From NCBI GenBank assembly GCA_900239685.1, contig OENT01000547.1, positions 35,930 through 99,929 of the forward strand: a stretch of DNA of 64,000 nucleotides, read 5' to 3'. The position numbers and the translations under genes were made by a program. Source of the DNA: Rotaria macrura. Its lineage: Eukaryota > Rotifera > Eurotatoria > Philodinida > Philodinidae. Below, piece after piece: positions 54,184-64,000 of this stretch (its first letter is position 1; each line of letters begins with the position of its first letter). Below the pieces are notes generated by a model, which saw nothing but the letters and a program-made list of their open reading frames with translations, made no database searches and was not told where the DNA came from.

Positions 54184-54983
54184 ATGCCTCAACTTTCATC
54201 AGGTGTTCAATGTACACGTGCACTATTGTTCGTATTAAATATCCTATTCTTATTTGTTGGTTTAACTGTCATGGGTGTCGGAGTTTATATTAAAGTCAAT
54301 GGAAATTTTACCGCGATTTCTGAAATTTATGGTGTATCCGAAGCACTTGGAAAAGAAGCAATGCAATGGGTTGGAGTATGCATGATCATCATTGGTATAT
54401 TTACTGCATTCTTAGCTGGATTTGGTTGTTTCGGTAGGACGAAGAAAACTATCTGTTGTGTATGAAGATGAATTCGAATTATTCTTTTTTATTTTCAGGT
54501 GCCTTTTTAAATAACCGTTGCTTTCTTTATTCATATTCGATACTTTTGAGTCTTATAATCTTATTTGAATTTGCCGCTGTCATTACGACGTTGGTTTTCC
54601 GTAATGATTTATGGAAATCGTATGATTCTGGCTTTCTGGAAATATTCAATCATGCCTACCGTCAAAACGAAACAGAAACTATTAAAATTATTGAAAATTT
54701 AGAGCGTACATTCAAATGCTGTGGCGTTGATGGTCCTTCTGATTATACAAAATCTGGCTTCAAAATTCCTGAATCTTGTTATTCAAAATATAAAGTCATG
54801 CGACTACCGAACACTCTAGGTTGTGCCGAAGCAGTTGCTATCTGGACATGGAATAAATTACCAATTATAGCAGCAGTCTTAGGAAGTGTTCTATTTATAG
54901 AAATATTCGGTGTCATTGCATCACTGGTACAGGGCGTAGCTATCGCTCATGCATCCAATGTTGAATATATTGCTAAAATATAA
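54184..54983 (+). CDS. Tetraspanin, copy B
   Basis: Exons 54184-54433 and 54499-54983 give 244 residues. Exon 1 is exactly as long as in copy A (250 nt), and the intron is at the same place (F-G-C-F-G). The layout is three N-terminal membrane helices, a large loop with FKCCGV, P-E-S-C and L-G-C (four Cys), then TM4. N-glycosylation sequons (NFT, NET) are visible in the small and large loops. A good splice acceptor (TTATTTCAG, ending 54159) lies 24 nt before the ATG, so the 5' UTR is either spliced or trans-spliced. The two copies are clearly paralogous but well diverged. Confidence 0.92.
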
Positions 54984-55056
54984 ACTAATGACATATGTGT
55001 CTTTTTTTATTCTTGAATGTGTAACGATAAAAAAAAAACAAATAAACTTTTTCATA

Positions 55057-56117
55057 CTAAGAAATATGAAGTAGATGTTGACATAATTCGAATAATTGTG
55101 TACTAAAATCAGAAACACCTTCGTAACCTGGAAAATAGTTAACATCAATAACAGCATAATCACCCGTATTTCTGTCAATAATTATATCAATACCAACGAG
55201 ATTTAATTGAAATAAATTTTGTACGGTTTGAGCAATTTTATTAACTAAATTATGATCAAAGGTAATTGTTATCGATTGATCATTTGATAAGAGTATATGA
55301 TCAGCTTGAGAACTTGAGACTTCACTGGAATGAAATGATATCGTCTCCCGAGATGTATAGGTATTAAGATTACGAATAGAATTTCTTCGAACTATCTGAT
55401 AATTATCTGTGCCAACTGATTGTTAAAAAAGAAACAAGATGAATAATCAGATCATATGAAAGGTTTCAAACGAAAATAAAACACACACACATACACACAA
55501 CACTTACTAGCGAACACTTTGAAAAGAACACCATCATGATCGATAAATTGTTGTAAAACACAAGGTTTATCAATATCATTCAAATGTTGAACATCGAAAA
55601 TAATCTTCATATCGTGTGATTTATCACCATGAGCTTGCATTGGTTTGCACACAATAGGAAATGATATTTGATTGTTAATTAGCATTTTTTCAATCATGCA
55701 TTTATTATCATCCTTTTCAACACGTATAAACGGTGGAACAACATAGAGTTTTTCATTTGAATTCAACAATGAATATTGATCATAACGATTCAATAGTTTT
55801 GCTATTGAATTAAATTCATCGAGTATGATTGTCGGAGATTTCGGTAATAGACGGATTTTTTCAATAAGGAAACGTGACGATACGTCATCTTCTAATTTAT
55901 GAATTATTAATTTTGGAATGCGATAATCTGGTCGATCGAAATAATCATACGTTAGTTCAATTGTATCGATATGAAAATGTTTACATCGAAGTAAAAATTG
56001 ATCGAAACGAAGTTTTGAAATTTTTTTTCGTGAAAGATAGTAACCAATTAATGGTTGTTCTTGTCGTTGTGACTGCAATAATGATGGAGACATGGTGCCA
56101 CTTTTGCTGCCTTCCAT
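55057..56117 (-). CDS. ITPK1: Inositol-tetrakisphosphate 1-kinase / inositol trisphosphate 5/6-kinase
   Basis: ATP-grasp kinase that interconverts inositol tris-, tetrakis- and pentakisphosphates, feeding higher inositol phosphates. Exons 55508-56117 and 55057-55415 give 322 residues. Matching human ITPK1 are IGYYLSRKKI at 24-33, PTIILDEFNSI, the substrate/nucleotide loop FPIVCKPMQAHGDKSH (about 153-168), QQFIDHDGVLFKVF and the metal-binding end VGIDIIID…AVIDVNYFPGYEGV with Asp280, Asp294 and Asn296. The long disordered C-terminal tail of vertebrate ITPK1 is absent, so this is the catalytic core only. The start is ATG 56117; MSPSLL eight codons later is also possible. The 3' end faces the tetraspanin B 3' end, with only 73 bp between stop codons. 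Confidence 0.93.
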
Positions 56118-59100
56118 GCCGAACGAAGAAAAAAAATAAGAACGCACCACTATGAAAGAAAAAAGCGAACGGGCGCGTGCGTAGTGTACGTTGCGAGAAA
56201 TCTCTTAACTGCGAACAACGTCGTCATTCGAGACCACGAGGAAAGCAGGGAAGGGAAAAAATGTATATCTATCTAGGAATAAGAATGAATGAAATATTTC
56301 ATACAAAAAAATGTGAGAGCTATAACATGATATTATTGATGGCACGTTGGTTATCAAATAAAAAAATATTTAACTTCAGCAAAAAAAATGCTATACTCAT
56401 TAGTCACGTAGTCAGGAATTGACGATAGCTGTTCGTATGATGTTGCGTATTTTGAATAGAAGGAGCAGAAACTAATTATTCACACGTAAACGAAATTTTT
56501 CGCGTTTATTATGCAATGAAAAATATAATGGACTCATTAACCAAATCAATGACTGACTAATTATGCATTGATTGCTATCGGGCAATCATATATGTTCAGT
56601 TAACACTAAGCTCGAATCAATATTTTCATTTGATCACATGAAACCTTGCTTTAGACACATGAAAACATTAACCAGATGCCTGAGAAGATAACAGTTCCCA
56701 TATACATATGTCTGCAGTTATTGTAATGATTTCGTTTATATCTACTGGAAAGCAGAAAAAAAAATATCATCTATCGTAATAGAATATTTCCTTAAAGTGA
56801 TTGCTTCATTAACACTATCAACAAATATTTCAATAGTCGATTGATTGCAAAAAGTGAGAGGAAATTTTCTTTACAATATAATAGTAATAAAAAGTGTCAT
56901 CTAAACACGACGAACACAATGATTCATTCTCTAAATGACATTTTACAAGTATACGCTCATGTCAGTTTCAACAGTGACAGTTATTATTGATTTTGGGTTT
57001 TTGATTTTATGCTGGTAAATACATTTATCTCTTTTACTCGTGAATAATTCTATTGAAATTCCTATAATTTTATACACCGTATCCTAATAATAGACTGTTC
57101 AATGTTTTCATTATCGATCTTCATTGGAATTGCATAGTTTTGTCTGTGAATTAATTTACAATATTTTATCTGTTGCCACAAATAGACATAGTTAATGTAA
57201 GAAATTAATGTTTCAAATGAATATTTATATATGAATAACTACAGAAAATATATCGAACGTGGTGAATTCGTCGAGAGAGACATTGGTAATTATCTTACTA
57301 TCATTTGACTGAATTAGATGATGATTCATGTCATTTTTGACATTCGATGGTCTCTATCAGAATATTAAATTAGTTCGTTTACAATAATAGTTTTTTACTA
57401 TTGATTACAGAAGTGTAATTATTTTTTGCTCGTTGAATGTTGAAGTCTTACAATGAAATTCACTAAAATTGTGCAATAAAAAAATTGATTGATGTGGGAA
57501 AGTTTTCAGTTATTGAATTTGCATTTAGTAAATATGAAGTCATGATATGATGTGCAATGCTATTTTTTTTCTTATGATTACAATTTATGCATGTTGCGAC
57601 GAACAAAAAACTAAGCATAAAGAAGAGAACATAACACAAGATATTTGTTTTATAAAAAAAAAAAGGAAATTATTTCATAAATTTTCACGTTCTCTTTACA
57701 CGGAAGTTTACATTTGATGTATACGAACTATTCTAGCATAGATTTTGATTGAACTAACACACAATATGAATTATTTGTACAAATATTGATATAATGGTTA
57801 TATATTATTAGGAACATAATCAAATCTTATTTGCAACGGAGAATACAAAGCAAAACCTCGTAGAAAAAATTTATTTCATACTCATTTATTGCACTTGTGT
57901 GTAAAGTATAAAGCTACAATAAAAAACTGCATACCTATTCACCATTGAGCAAATGCATGATGAAACTATTATTTCATTTATTATCGATATAATTCTATTG
58001 ATTATCGTTATTTTAATCAAGAAAAATGACTCTAAAACAAATTTATTAAAGAATGAAAGTGGTACTATCAGTCAATGCACAAATTGTGATGATACAAAAT
58101 TTCGTTTAAAGGACCCTCTACTGATAATCATCACAGAGAAAAATCAATACCACACTGATGGCAAAGTTTTGTATTACAATTTGAAGATCGAAAGGAAAAT
58201 CCTTAAAGATTATTTTTAATAGTGAACAAAAATTTTCGGAACATCTACTAATATGAACTATCTGTTTTATCAAGAGGGTATTTGGTTGAAATGAATCTAT
58301 AATTAAAACCAATCGTTCAGAAACCTATGACTATCTGTGTTACTATATGCAATGTTTGGCAATACTTTAAATTTGATGCATGAAAAAAAAGCATTACTGA
58401 ACACATGACTTGTATATTGTTCTTTTTGTGTCCTATAATAAAAATTGTAAATTACTAGCATTTAAATCTCAATGAAATCAAATCTTTAATTATCCATATT
58501 CGCGTTTCTAGCTGAAAGATTTTTCTAACTCTGGATAATTTCATTAAATTTTTAATTAATTGTCTTCAAGAGAGTAATTAAACAACTGTATGCTAAAAAC
58601 AATAATATGAATTCATCAATGCATATTAATGACAAGATATATGAAGTGTGAAAGACAGTTCGATTAAAACTTATAAAGAAGAAATGAAAAACGAATATCT
58701 TCTTATTTCTATAAGTAAATGATCTTCAACCTGCCTTTAAAAATGTTGTATGGCATCAAGAAACATCTCATGTTGAAAGAAAAAGGCAGTGTAGCATGAA
58801 CTGATTTTATGTCATCGACTTCAATCGCCAGTGATGATGATATATTTTTTTTCCGATACAACTTTATTCTCTGTATTGGTACATAGAAAAGGAGAATAGC
58901 TCTTCGTTTTCTTTCGCTTGACAAGTTAATACACTAGTACCGGCTGAAAGTTATTGCACAGTGAAACGAAGTGAAGCAGGCTTACTTCACAATTATTATT
59001 AAGCCTACAGCTTTCTACATCACAATAAGTATGAACTGACAAAATTATGTTAGACAGTGACGATATTCTTTTTGTTAATCACTTTCGTTCTGTTTAGCAT

Positions 59101-60280
59101 ATTGAATGAAAGGAAATATGAGAATGTTCATCATATTCTACAACATTTGTAGATCATACAAATGGGCAACTCTATTTATTATGTCATTTCTTCGAACCAA
59201 TAAACGAGAAACTTATAATTTGAACTGACATTCTTTTGATTCATTATATGCTACCAAATATACTAGATTAACTTTTGTAATCATAATTGTGTTGAAGTAC
59301 TGTTATCATTTTCATGATTTAATAGTCATGCTGCTACTTTTAATTTAAATTAACATTTTCTTCCGTGTCATACATATTATGTTTATGAATAATAAATTGA
59401 TAACTCAAATGAAATAAAAATGACAAAAGTATAGCTATATCTTGTAATTATTCGAACTTAACAATGAGAACGTTTCTCTGTCTCATATTTATATAGAATA
59501 TTATCAGAATGGTATATGCGTACAGTACTATATTGATTCAATAGAACCTTATACAGACGAATTGATGAATACAAGAATTTTTATTAAATAGTTTGATCAT
59601 GATATGACAAATATTCTTTGTTATTATGTGAATACTTTATTTAGATTGGTGAATCAATCAGTAATAAATTGCACGGACCATTTATGTTTTCTATTCTGTG
59701 AACACATCAAATTATGTTTTCATTACTATTCTTAGAATAGTTCTCTGAAATAATCAGTGATATTTCGTTTCCTACGTCAGTATAGTCACATAGTAATGAC
59801 TTAAAAAAAGAGAAAAATAATGATCTGCAATGAATGTTATCATTAGTAAAATATAAATTTCAGCATGCGAACACGAAAAGCATACGAAGAAGATTTATGA
59901 AGAAAAATCTCATCAACTAAGGTTATCAAAAGAGATTAAATGAGAAATGATTACGATAACAGAAAGATAATCCTCGATGAACTAGACAACGAAAATAGGA
60001 CTGAAAATTAGATGAAGATCGTTAAACCTGAAAAGAATATGAAACCGTCGTTGCATAATTAATTTAGGACCGATGTTGATTTCGATGAAAGTCAATAAAA
60101 TATTCTTCTAAACTCAGGTCAAAGAAAACGGCGTCTTAAACGGTTTAAGACGCCGTTACGAACATCCTGAATGATCGACCTGGGTGGGTGTAGTGCTTGA
60201 GGCGAGGAAAACAATGATAAGAGGTAAAAGGCAATAGTATTTTTATTACATTCATATGATCTGTATGCATTTGCCAACCT
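56118..60280. other. Gene-poor AT-rich region of about 4.2 kb
   Basis: No convincing gene. A single 88-codon ATG frame at 57953-58219 would encode a peptide with one N-terminal hydrophobic helix and no known domain; I do not call it. The palindrome at 60127-60157 is listed separately. Confidence 0.45.
60127..60157. repeat. Perfect 31-bp palindrome (15-bp arms, 1-nt centre)
   Basis: Arm 60127-60141 (AACGGCGTCTTAAAC) is the exact reverse complement of 60143-60157, around a single G. Its GC content stands out from the AT-rich surroundings. It could be a terminator-like hairpin, a protein-binding palindrome or two abutting transposon ends. Confidence 0.9.
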
Positions 60281-60284
60281 ATTA

Positions 60285-61750
60285 GAGAACCAAATCAAAC
60301 TAAAACTTCTCGATGACGCCCATTAATTTTCGGAATTCTTCTTGGTTCATTACTTGGTTGTATTGCTTTAGTTGTTGTAGCAGGATCTGGTTGTCATCAA
60401 CAAGTGTGTAAATATTTCATATCTTTACTCATCCATTTTGTTCATCTCATTTTTATCTCAGTAGAAATTCAAAGGTAGTCTTATATTAGAGTTCTGCATT
60501 GTTTTGTTACCAGTTCTTTCCTAACTGTGCGTCAGAGTTATAAAAAAGGGTACTGTATTATACGTAATGAATCATTTTTCAAGTTTCCACAAAACGCTAT
60601 CCACAAAACAATTGCCTACCGTCATCGGTAACTTTTTCTATCGAGAAAAAATGAGAAGAGGACAGTTTTCAAACAATCTGTTCTTTTATAATGCAAACTT
60701 CACAAAATCAGTGAGATAACAAATATTTTGAAAATAGTAACATTCACTTGAATTTTGTAACCTTATCAATATTGAGTAAACATTTCAAAGTTTCCCATGT
60801 CTTCTGAACTAGAAAATGGTGTTGGAAAAGAATTTGTATTCTTACCAAAACAAAAAAGTCATGAAGGTTACATAGCATCTTGTAATACGTTTCTTCTCAT
60901 ATCGACGAATCATTTACGATGTATCATAATGAACTCTTAAATATGTTCTAAAGTGCATCAGTTTAATCAATCTTGAATATATCTGTGACTGTTATTTATA
61001 GATAGGAAAATTGTTGATGATCTAATATAGCTATAAGTTCATGTATGTATTCAAATCGTACATACGTATCAGATCTAAAAGCAAAATTTTTTTTTCTAAT
61101 CTATACGATTAAAAATAGCTATCACTGGTGCAACAATCACAACAGGTAAAGTTATTCATTTCGTATATTTCTACTTCAAAAACGTTTTCAATATGTAAAT
61201 TTAGGGACTTATACGGCGGTCCCACCGACTTGACTAAGTAATTCAGGTGCTGAAGCTGGCACACTTTTTCCATGGATCTCTGCTATAGTCCAGTAACCCC
61301 GATAATCGATGAAGGTTCGATACACTCTGGGTACCTTCCTTTTTCTGGTACTCGAAACTTTTATGATGGAAATCTAAATGGTGGTTCGAACAACATTCTA
61401 ACACAAAGAATTCTCTTACTTAATGGTACTCAAGGATATACAGCGGCTCAATTGGATAGTGGTAATTTATCTGCTTATATTAAAATTTGTGCATGAAGTT
61501 ACTCAGGATCTCACTATTTAAGTAAAGCTCAAATAGGTTTAACATTTCGAACGTCAAATACAAGTTTAATAACGGCATTCAACATACTCCTCTGTTTGCA
61601 TGCAAGATTAATAGGTGTTCACAATCATTTTCTTATGTATTACCAGTGGGAACACGTTAAATCGATTGTATCATGATATTTTATGTGCAAGCAGGCAATG
61701 TTATTGTTTCATATTTGGACAATAATTGTCTTCAAGTTTATTGATTAGTT
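60285..61750 (+). pseudogene. Decayed gene for a membrane-anchored, lectin-like extracellular protein
   Basis: Remnants appear in the right order. First is a basic juxtamembrane stretch (EPNQTKTSR*RP) and a single membrane helix near 60330-60400 (LIFGILLGSLLGCIALVVVA). Then comes a short ITGATITTG piece near 61115-61145 and TYTAVPPT*LSNSGAEAGT near 61209. An extracellular β-rich module follows (IDEGSIHSG, RNFYDGNLNGG, LLNGTQGYTAAQLDSGNLSAY). Last is LPVGTR*IDCIMIFYVQAGN near 61640-61700. At least four in-frame stops and one frameshift (about 61285) show it is dead. I associate this layout (helix, Thr-rich stalk, 'S-G-A-E-x-G' module) with expanded bdelloid rotifer families; that link is from memory and unproven. 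The Thr-rich stalk is nearly lost. Confidence 0.55.
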
Positions 61751-61759
61751 TTGAAATAG

Positions 61760-62847
61760 TTATTGTAACTGTAGTTTCTAGTAGGACTTTATTGTGATAT
61801 ATATACTCATATCAGCTGAAAACTTGCGTCTACATATGTCGTTGGTTTCTTTGTGCTGACAACAAATAAATAAAGTATATTGACTGATTCACAGAAACAA
61901 TTAGTTTAACAACAGTTGACGTTTTTAAGAATGAAATCCATAGAGTTCGATGAAAATTCATTTAAACTATGTTTTATAAACATGGTAAGCAGTAAATTGT
62001 CTTGACAAAGTAGAATGAAAACGTAAAATGTGGAAAAACTTATAATCCGTACCGTAGGCGACGGAACATTTCCGAATTAACGGGGGGCTCAAAATTGTTT
62101 GTTTTAGTAGCAACGACAGAAAGTCAGCATTAGGGTGCAAAAGAGAGTTTTAAAGTTTGTTGTCACAACTTTCAACCAGAAAATTTTCTCCGCTGACCAA
62201 CTTGCATGCATTCAGAACAATCGAAAAGTCTACTACACCATCAAAATTGTTATTTCATTATCAACATTAGCATGAAGAATTTTAAATTTTGACTAAAGCA
62301 AATAAGAAGTCACAAGTACCGAAACTATCGTTTTTGATTTTTTGCAAGAAAATCAGAACAAATATTGTTCAAGTCTAACTGATCTACTTTTCCCTTATGA
62401 ATATGTGGAATAACGACATGATTAAAGCGTTGCCATGCTATTGCTGGAAGTAGAGATTTCTACGAGTTCTGGTAACTAAAATTATTGAGCTTGATTCACG
62501 GCCTCATGACCATTAGATAAAAGAATTGATAAATCATTTTGCACTTTATGCATGGTTTCTAGCAGCTTCACACGGCTTTTGCTTTTTGTTTTGAAAAATA
62601 AATATAATTTGACGCTGTTTTGTTGATGTCAGTGTCGACAATTGTCTTTTTTTACAAAGTTTAATGTTTGTTTATCATTTCAGAATTCTTTTCAAAGTAA
62701 AATACATAACATGATCCGAATTCTAATGATAAATAGACACATGTCGACGCCATAACGGTATTCTATGCGTTGGCTATTTCCCTTTATCTTCATATAGAAC
62801 TCGCAAGTGTTGATAAGTGAAGATGTTTCAAAAACATGCAAACATAC
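61760..62847. other. Intergenic DNA with a possible minus-strand coding remnant
   Basis: Between about 62290 and 62620 the minus strand reads in two shifted frames as protein-like text (KSRVKLLETMHKVQNDLS, then AWQRFNHVVIPHIHKGK), broken by a frameshift and stops. I recognise no family. The rest is featureless. Confidence 0.3.
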
Positions 62848-63378
62848 CAAGGGGGAAACATCATGGTTTTTGGACTTTATAGTTTTCTAGATAAATGCAA
62901 GCTTGGAAAATCTAATGGAGAATATCAACAAATAGAAGGCCTGAAGGAGTCCCTAGGAGTACAAGAAAAACGCAGAGAAACTCATTGGTTAGATATGAAA
63001 TTTTATTAACTGAAATCCCAGCCAAAATGAGCTTTTGGAACTGAAAAAGCTGCGCAAAATTCCAAAGTGACTGTGAGGATATTGAGTTGTTCTCGAATTC
63101 ATGAAGAGCATCAAGGAGTAGCTAGAAGTACGAAAAAAATTTAGAAAACTCCATTGCAACCAAGCGAAATTCTCAAAATTGTACAAAAAACAGTGAAAAT
63201 GAGGCTCCCGGGAAATAATTCCACAAAGTTCAGTAACAGATGTGAAAATGTTTTATCTGCCACGAATCGACGAACAACACAAAGGAGTAGTTAGGAGTAC
63301 AACAAAATTTGGACAAAATCAGAATCTACGCCAAAAGTTCATTACTACAAAAACGACGAAAAAGATGTTTCCCCCTTG
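62848..63378. mobile_element. 531-bp element with 15-bp terminal inverted repeats around a degenerate tandem array
   Basis: The ends are exact inverted repeats: CAAGGGGGAAACATC at 62848-62862 and its reverse complement at 63364-63378. Inside is a degenerate tandem repeat of about 168 bp, seen best as AGGAGT-x-x-x-TAG-x-AGTAC at about 62945, 63114 and 63282. It has no coding capacity. This fits a non-autonomous DNA transposon (MITE-like) that has captured or generated a satellite array. A clear target-site duplication was not found. Confidence 0.65.
62880..63350. repeat. Degenerate tandem repeat, period about 168 bp
   Basis: Three copies share the AGGAGT…AGTAC block at 62945, 63114 and 63282 (spacings 169 and 168) and further aligned blocks, such as AAAATTCCAAAGTGACTG near 63056 against AATTCCACAAAGTTCAGT near 63218. 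The copies are well diverged, so the array is old. Confidence 0.7.
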
Positions 63379-64000
63379 ACTTTATCTGAACACGAGATGT
63401 ACTGATCATTGAGTAGCTATCAGCAGCGTCGCTTGTATTCTTAACTTGCAAACATAGAAATATTAGTAAGTATTCAATATGACTAAATTAAATTCTAGAA
63501 AATCAGAGATAAATATTCTTAATGATCAGTTCTCGAACAATGAGCTACGCTCATGTAAAATTCCTTCTTTTTGTAATCTTTCATGGTATTTAATTCAGTT
63601 TATTTTTCTAGCTGTTCGTTCGAAATCCTACATATTAGTACCTTCGAGAATTTGTGTCAATGTCTTAATCGACTGAAATAGCTGTAGTAAAATGAGTAAA
63701 ATATCCCATGTTATGTATACAAGGTGTTCTGTTGTACTATGTATCGTCTGACATCGGTCACTTGATTAATCAAAACAAAAATCATTTAGCAACGAGCTAC
63801 CAGTAGAATATAGATATATATTCGCCATTTAATAGAAACTAATACATGTAAATACGATGGAAAATAGAATCGATTCAACCTAAAATGCTAGGTACAATAT
63901 TGATGAAAACATCAAAAAGTAGCAATCTTTGCCTTTCAATCGTTACTATACTGTCGTACTTACCGATGATTGACAGTGAACTTCATATGTATCAGAAAAT
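63379..64000. other. Right-end intergenic DNA
   Basis: AT-rich with no supported feature. A 65-codon ATG frame at 63479-63676 shows no domain and is not called. Confidence 0.35.

Noticed and set aside
57953-58219. 88-codon ATG frame with one hydrophobic helix
   Set aside because: An isolated frame in AT-rich DNA, where Ile/Leu-rich helices arise by chance; no domain or neighbour supports it.

Overview
This window looks like nuclear DNA of a small invertebrate, most likely a bdelloid rotifer. The sequence is AT-rich. Genes are split by many short introns of about 50-70 bp and separated by AT-rich gene-poor stretches. The protein families are animal ones: twitchin, FEZ/UNC-76, acid sphingomyelinase, CLIC, PLAC8, Kir channel, tetraspanin and ITPK1. 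The rotifer assignment is inference. It rests on the intron style, 3' splice acceptors placed just upstream of start codons (rotifers are known to trans-splice a leader) and a decayed membrane-anchored gene of a kind I associate with bdelloids.

Layout. 1-18060 (minus): the 5' part of a twitchin-type giant muscle protein, cut by the left edge, with a 3.9-kb intron holding a dead LINE in the opposite orientation. 20163-21167 (minus): a small unrecognised protein with one thrombospondin type 1 domain. 22041-24841 (minus): FEZ/UNC-76 kinesin adaptor. 24850-29250: gene-poor. 29256-34701 (plus): tandem pair of acid sphingomyelinases with eleven exons each. 35046-36163 (minus): Ser-rich orphan gene. 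36755-37657 (minus): CLIC/EXC-4. 40735-41254 and 41434-42617 (plus): PLAC8 protein, then an inward-rectifier K+ channel. 45483-48270 (minus): five-finger C2H2 protein. 51629-54983 (plus): tandem tetraspanins. 55057-56117 (minus): inositol-trisphosphate 5/6-kinase. 56118-64000: no intact gene, but a decayed membrane-anchored gene, a compact GC-rich palindrome and a 531-bp element with terminal inverted repeats around a degenerate tandem array.

The genes do not form one pathway. They are a normal metazoan mix: muscle structure, axonal transport, lipid turnover, ion transport, membrane organisation and inositol phosphate signalling. The most informative signals are at fine scale. Twitchin has a linker packed with R-R-x-S sites and a two-phase Lys-Pro-Glu minisatellite. 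The sphingomyelinase copies keep identical internal exon lengths, with one near-identical exon that suggests gene conversion and one intron expanded in a single copy around a perfect 22-bp hairpin. The Kir channel lacks its pore-lining acidic residue. I found no intact self-contained novel system. The best candidates for undescribed biology are the TSP1 protein, the Ser-rich orphan and the terminal-repeat element.

Exon boundaries were assigned by hand from GT/AG (once GC/AG) signals and reading-frame continuity. For every fully modelled gene the summed exon length is a multiple of three.
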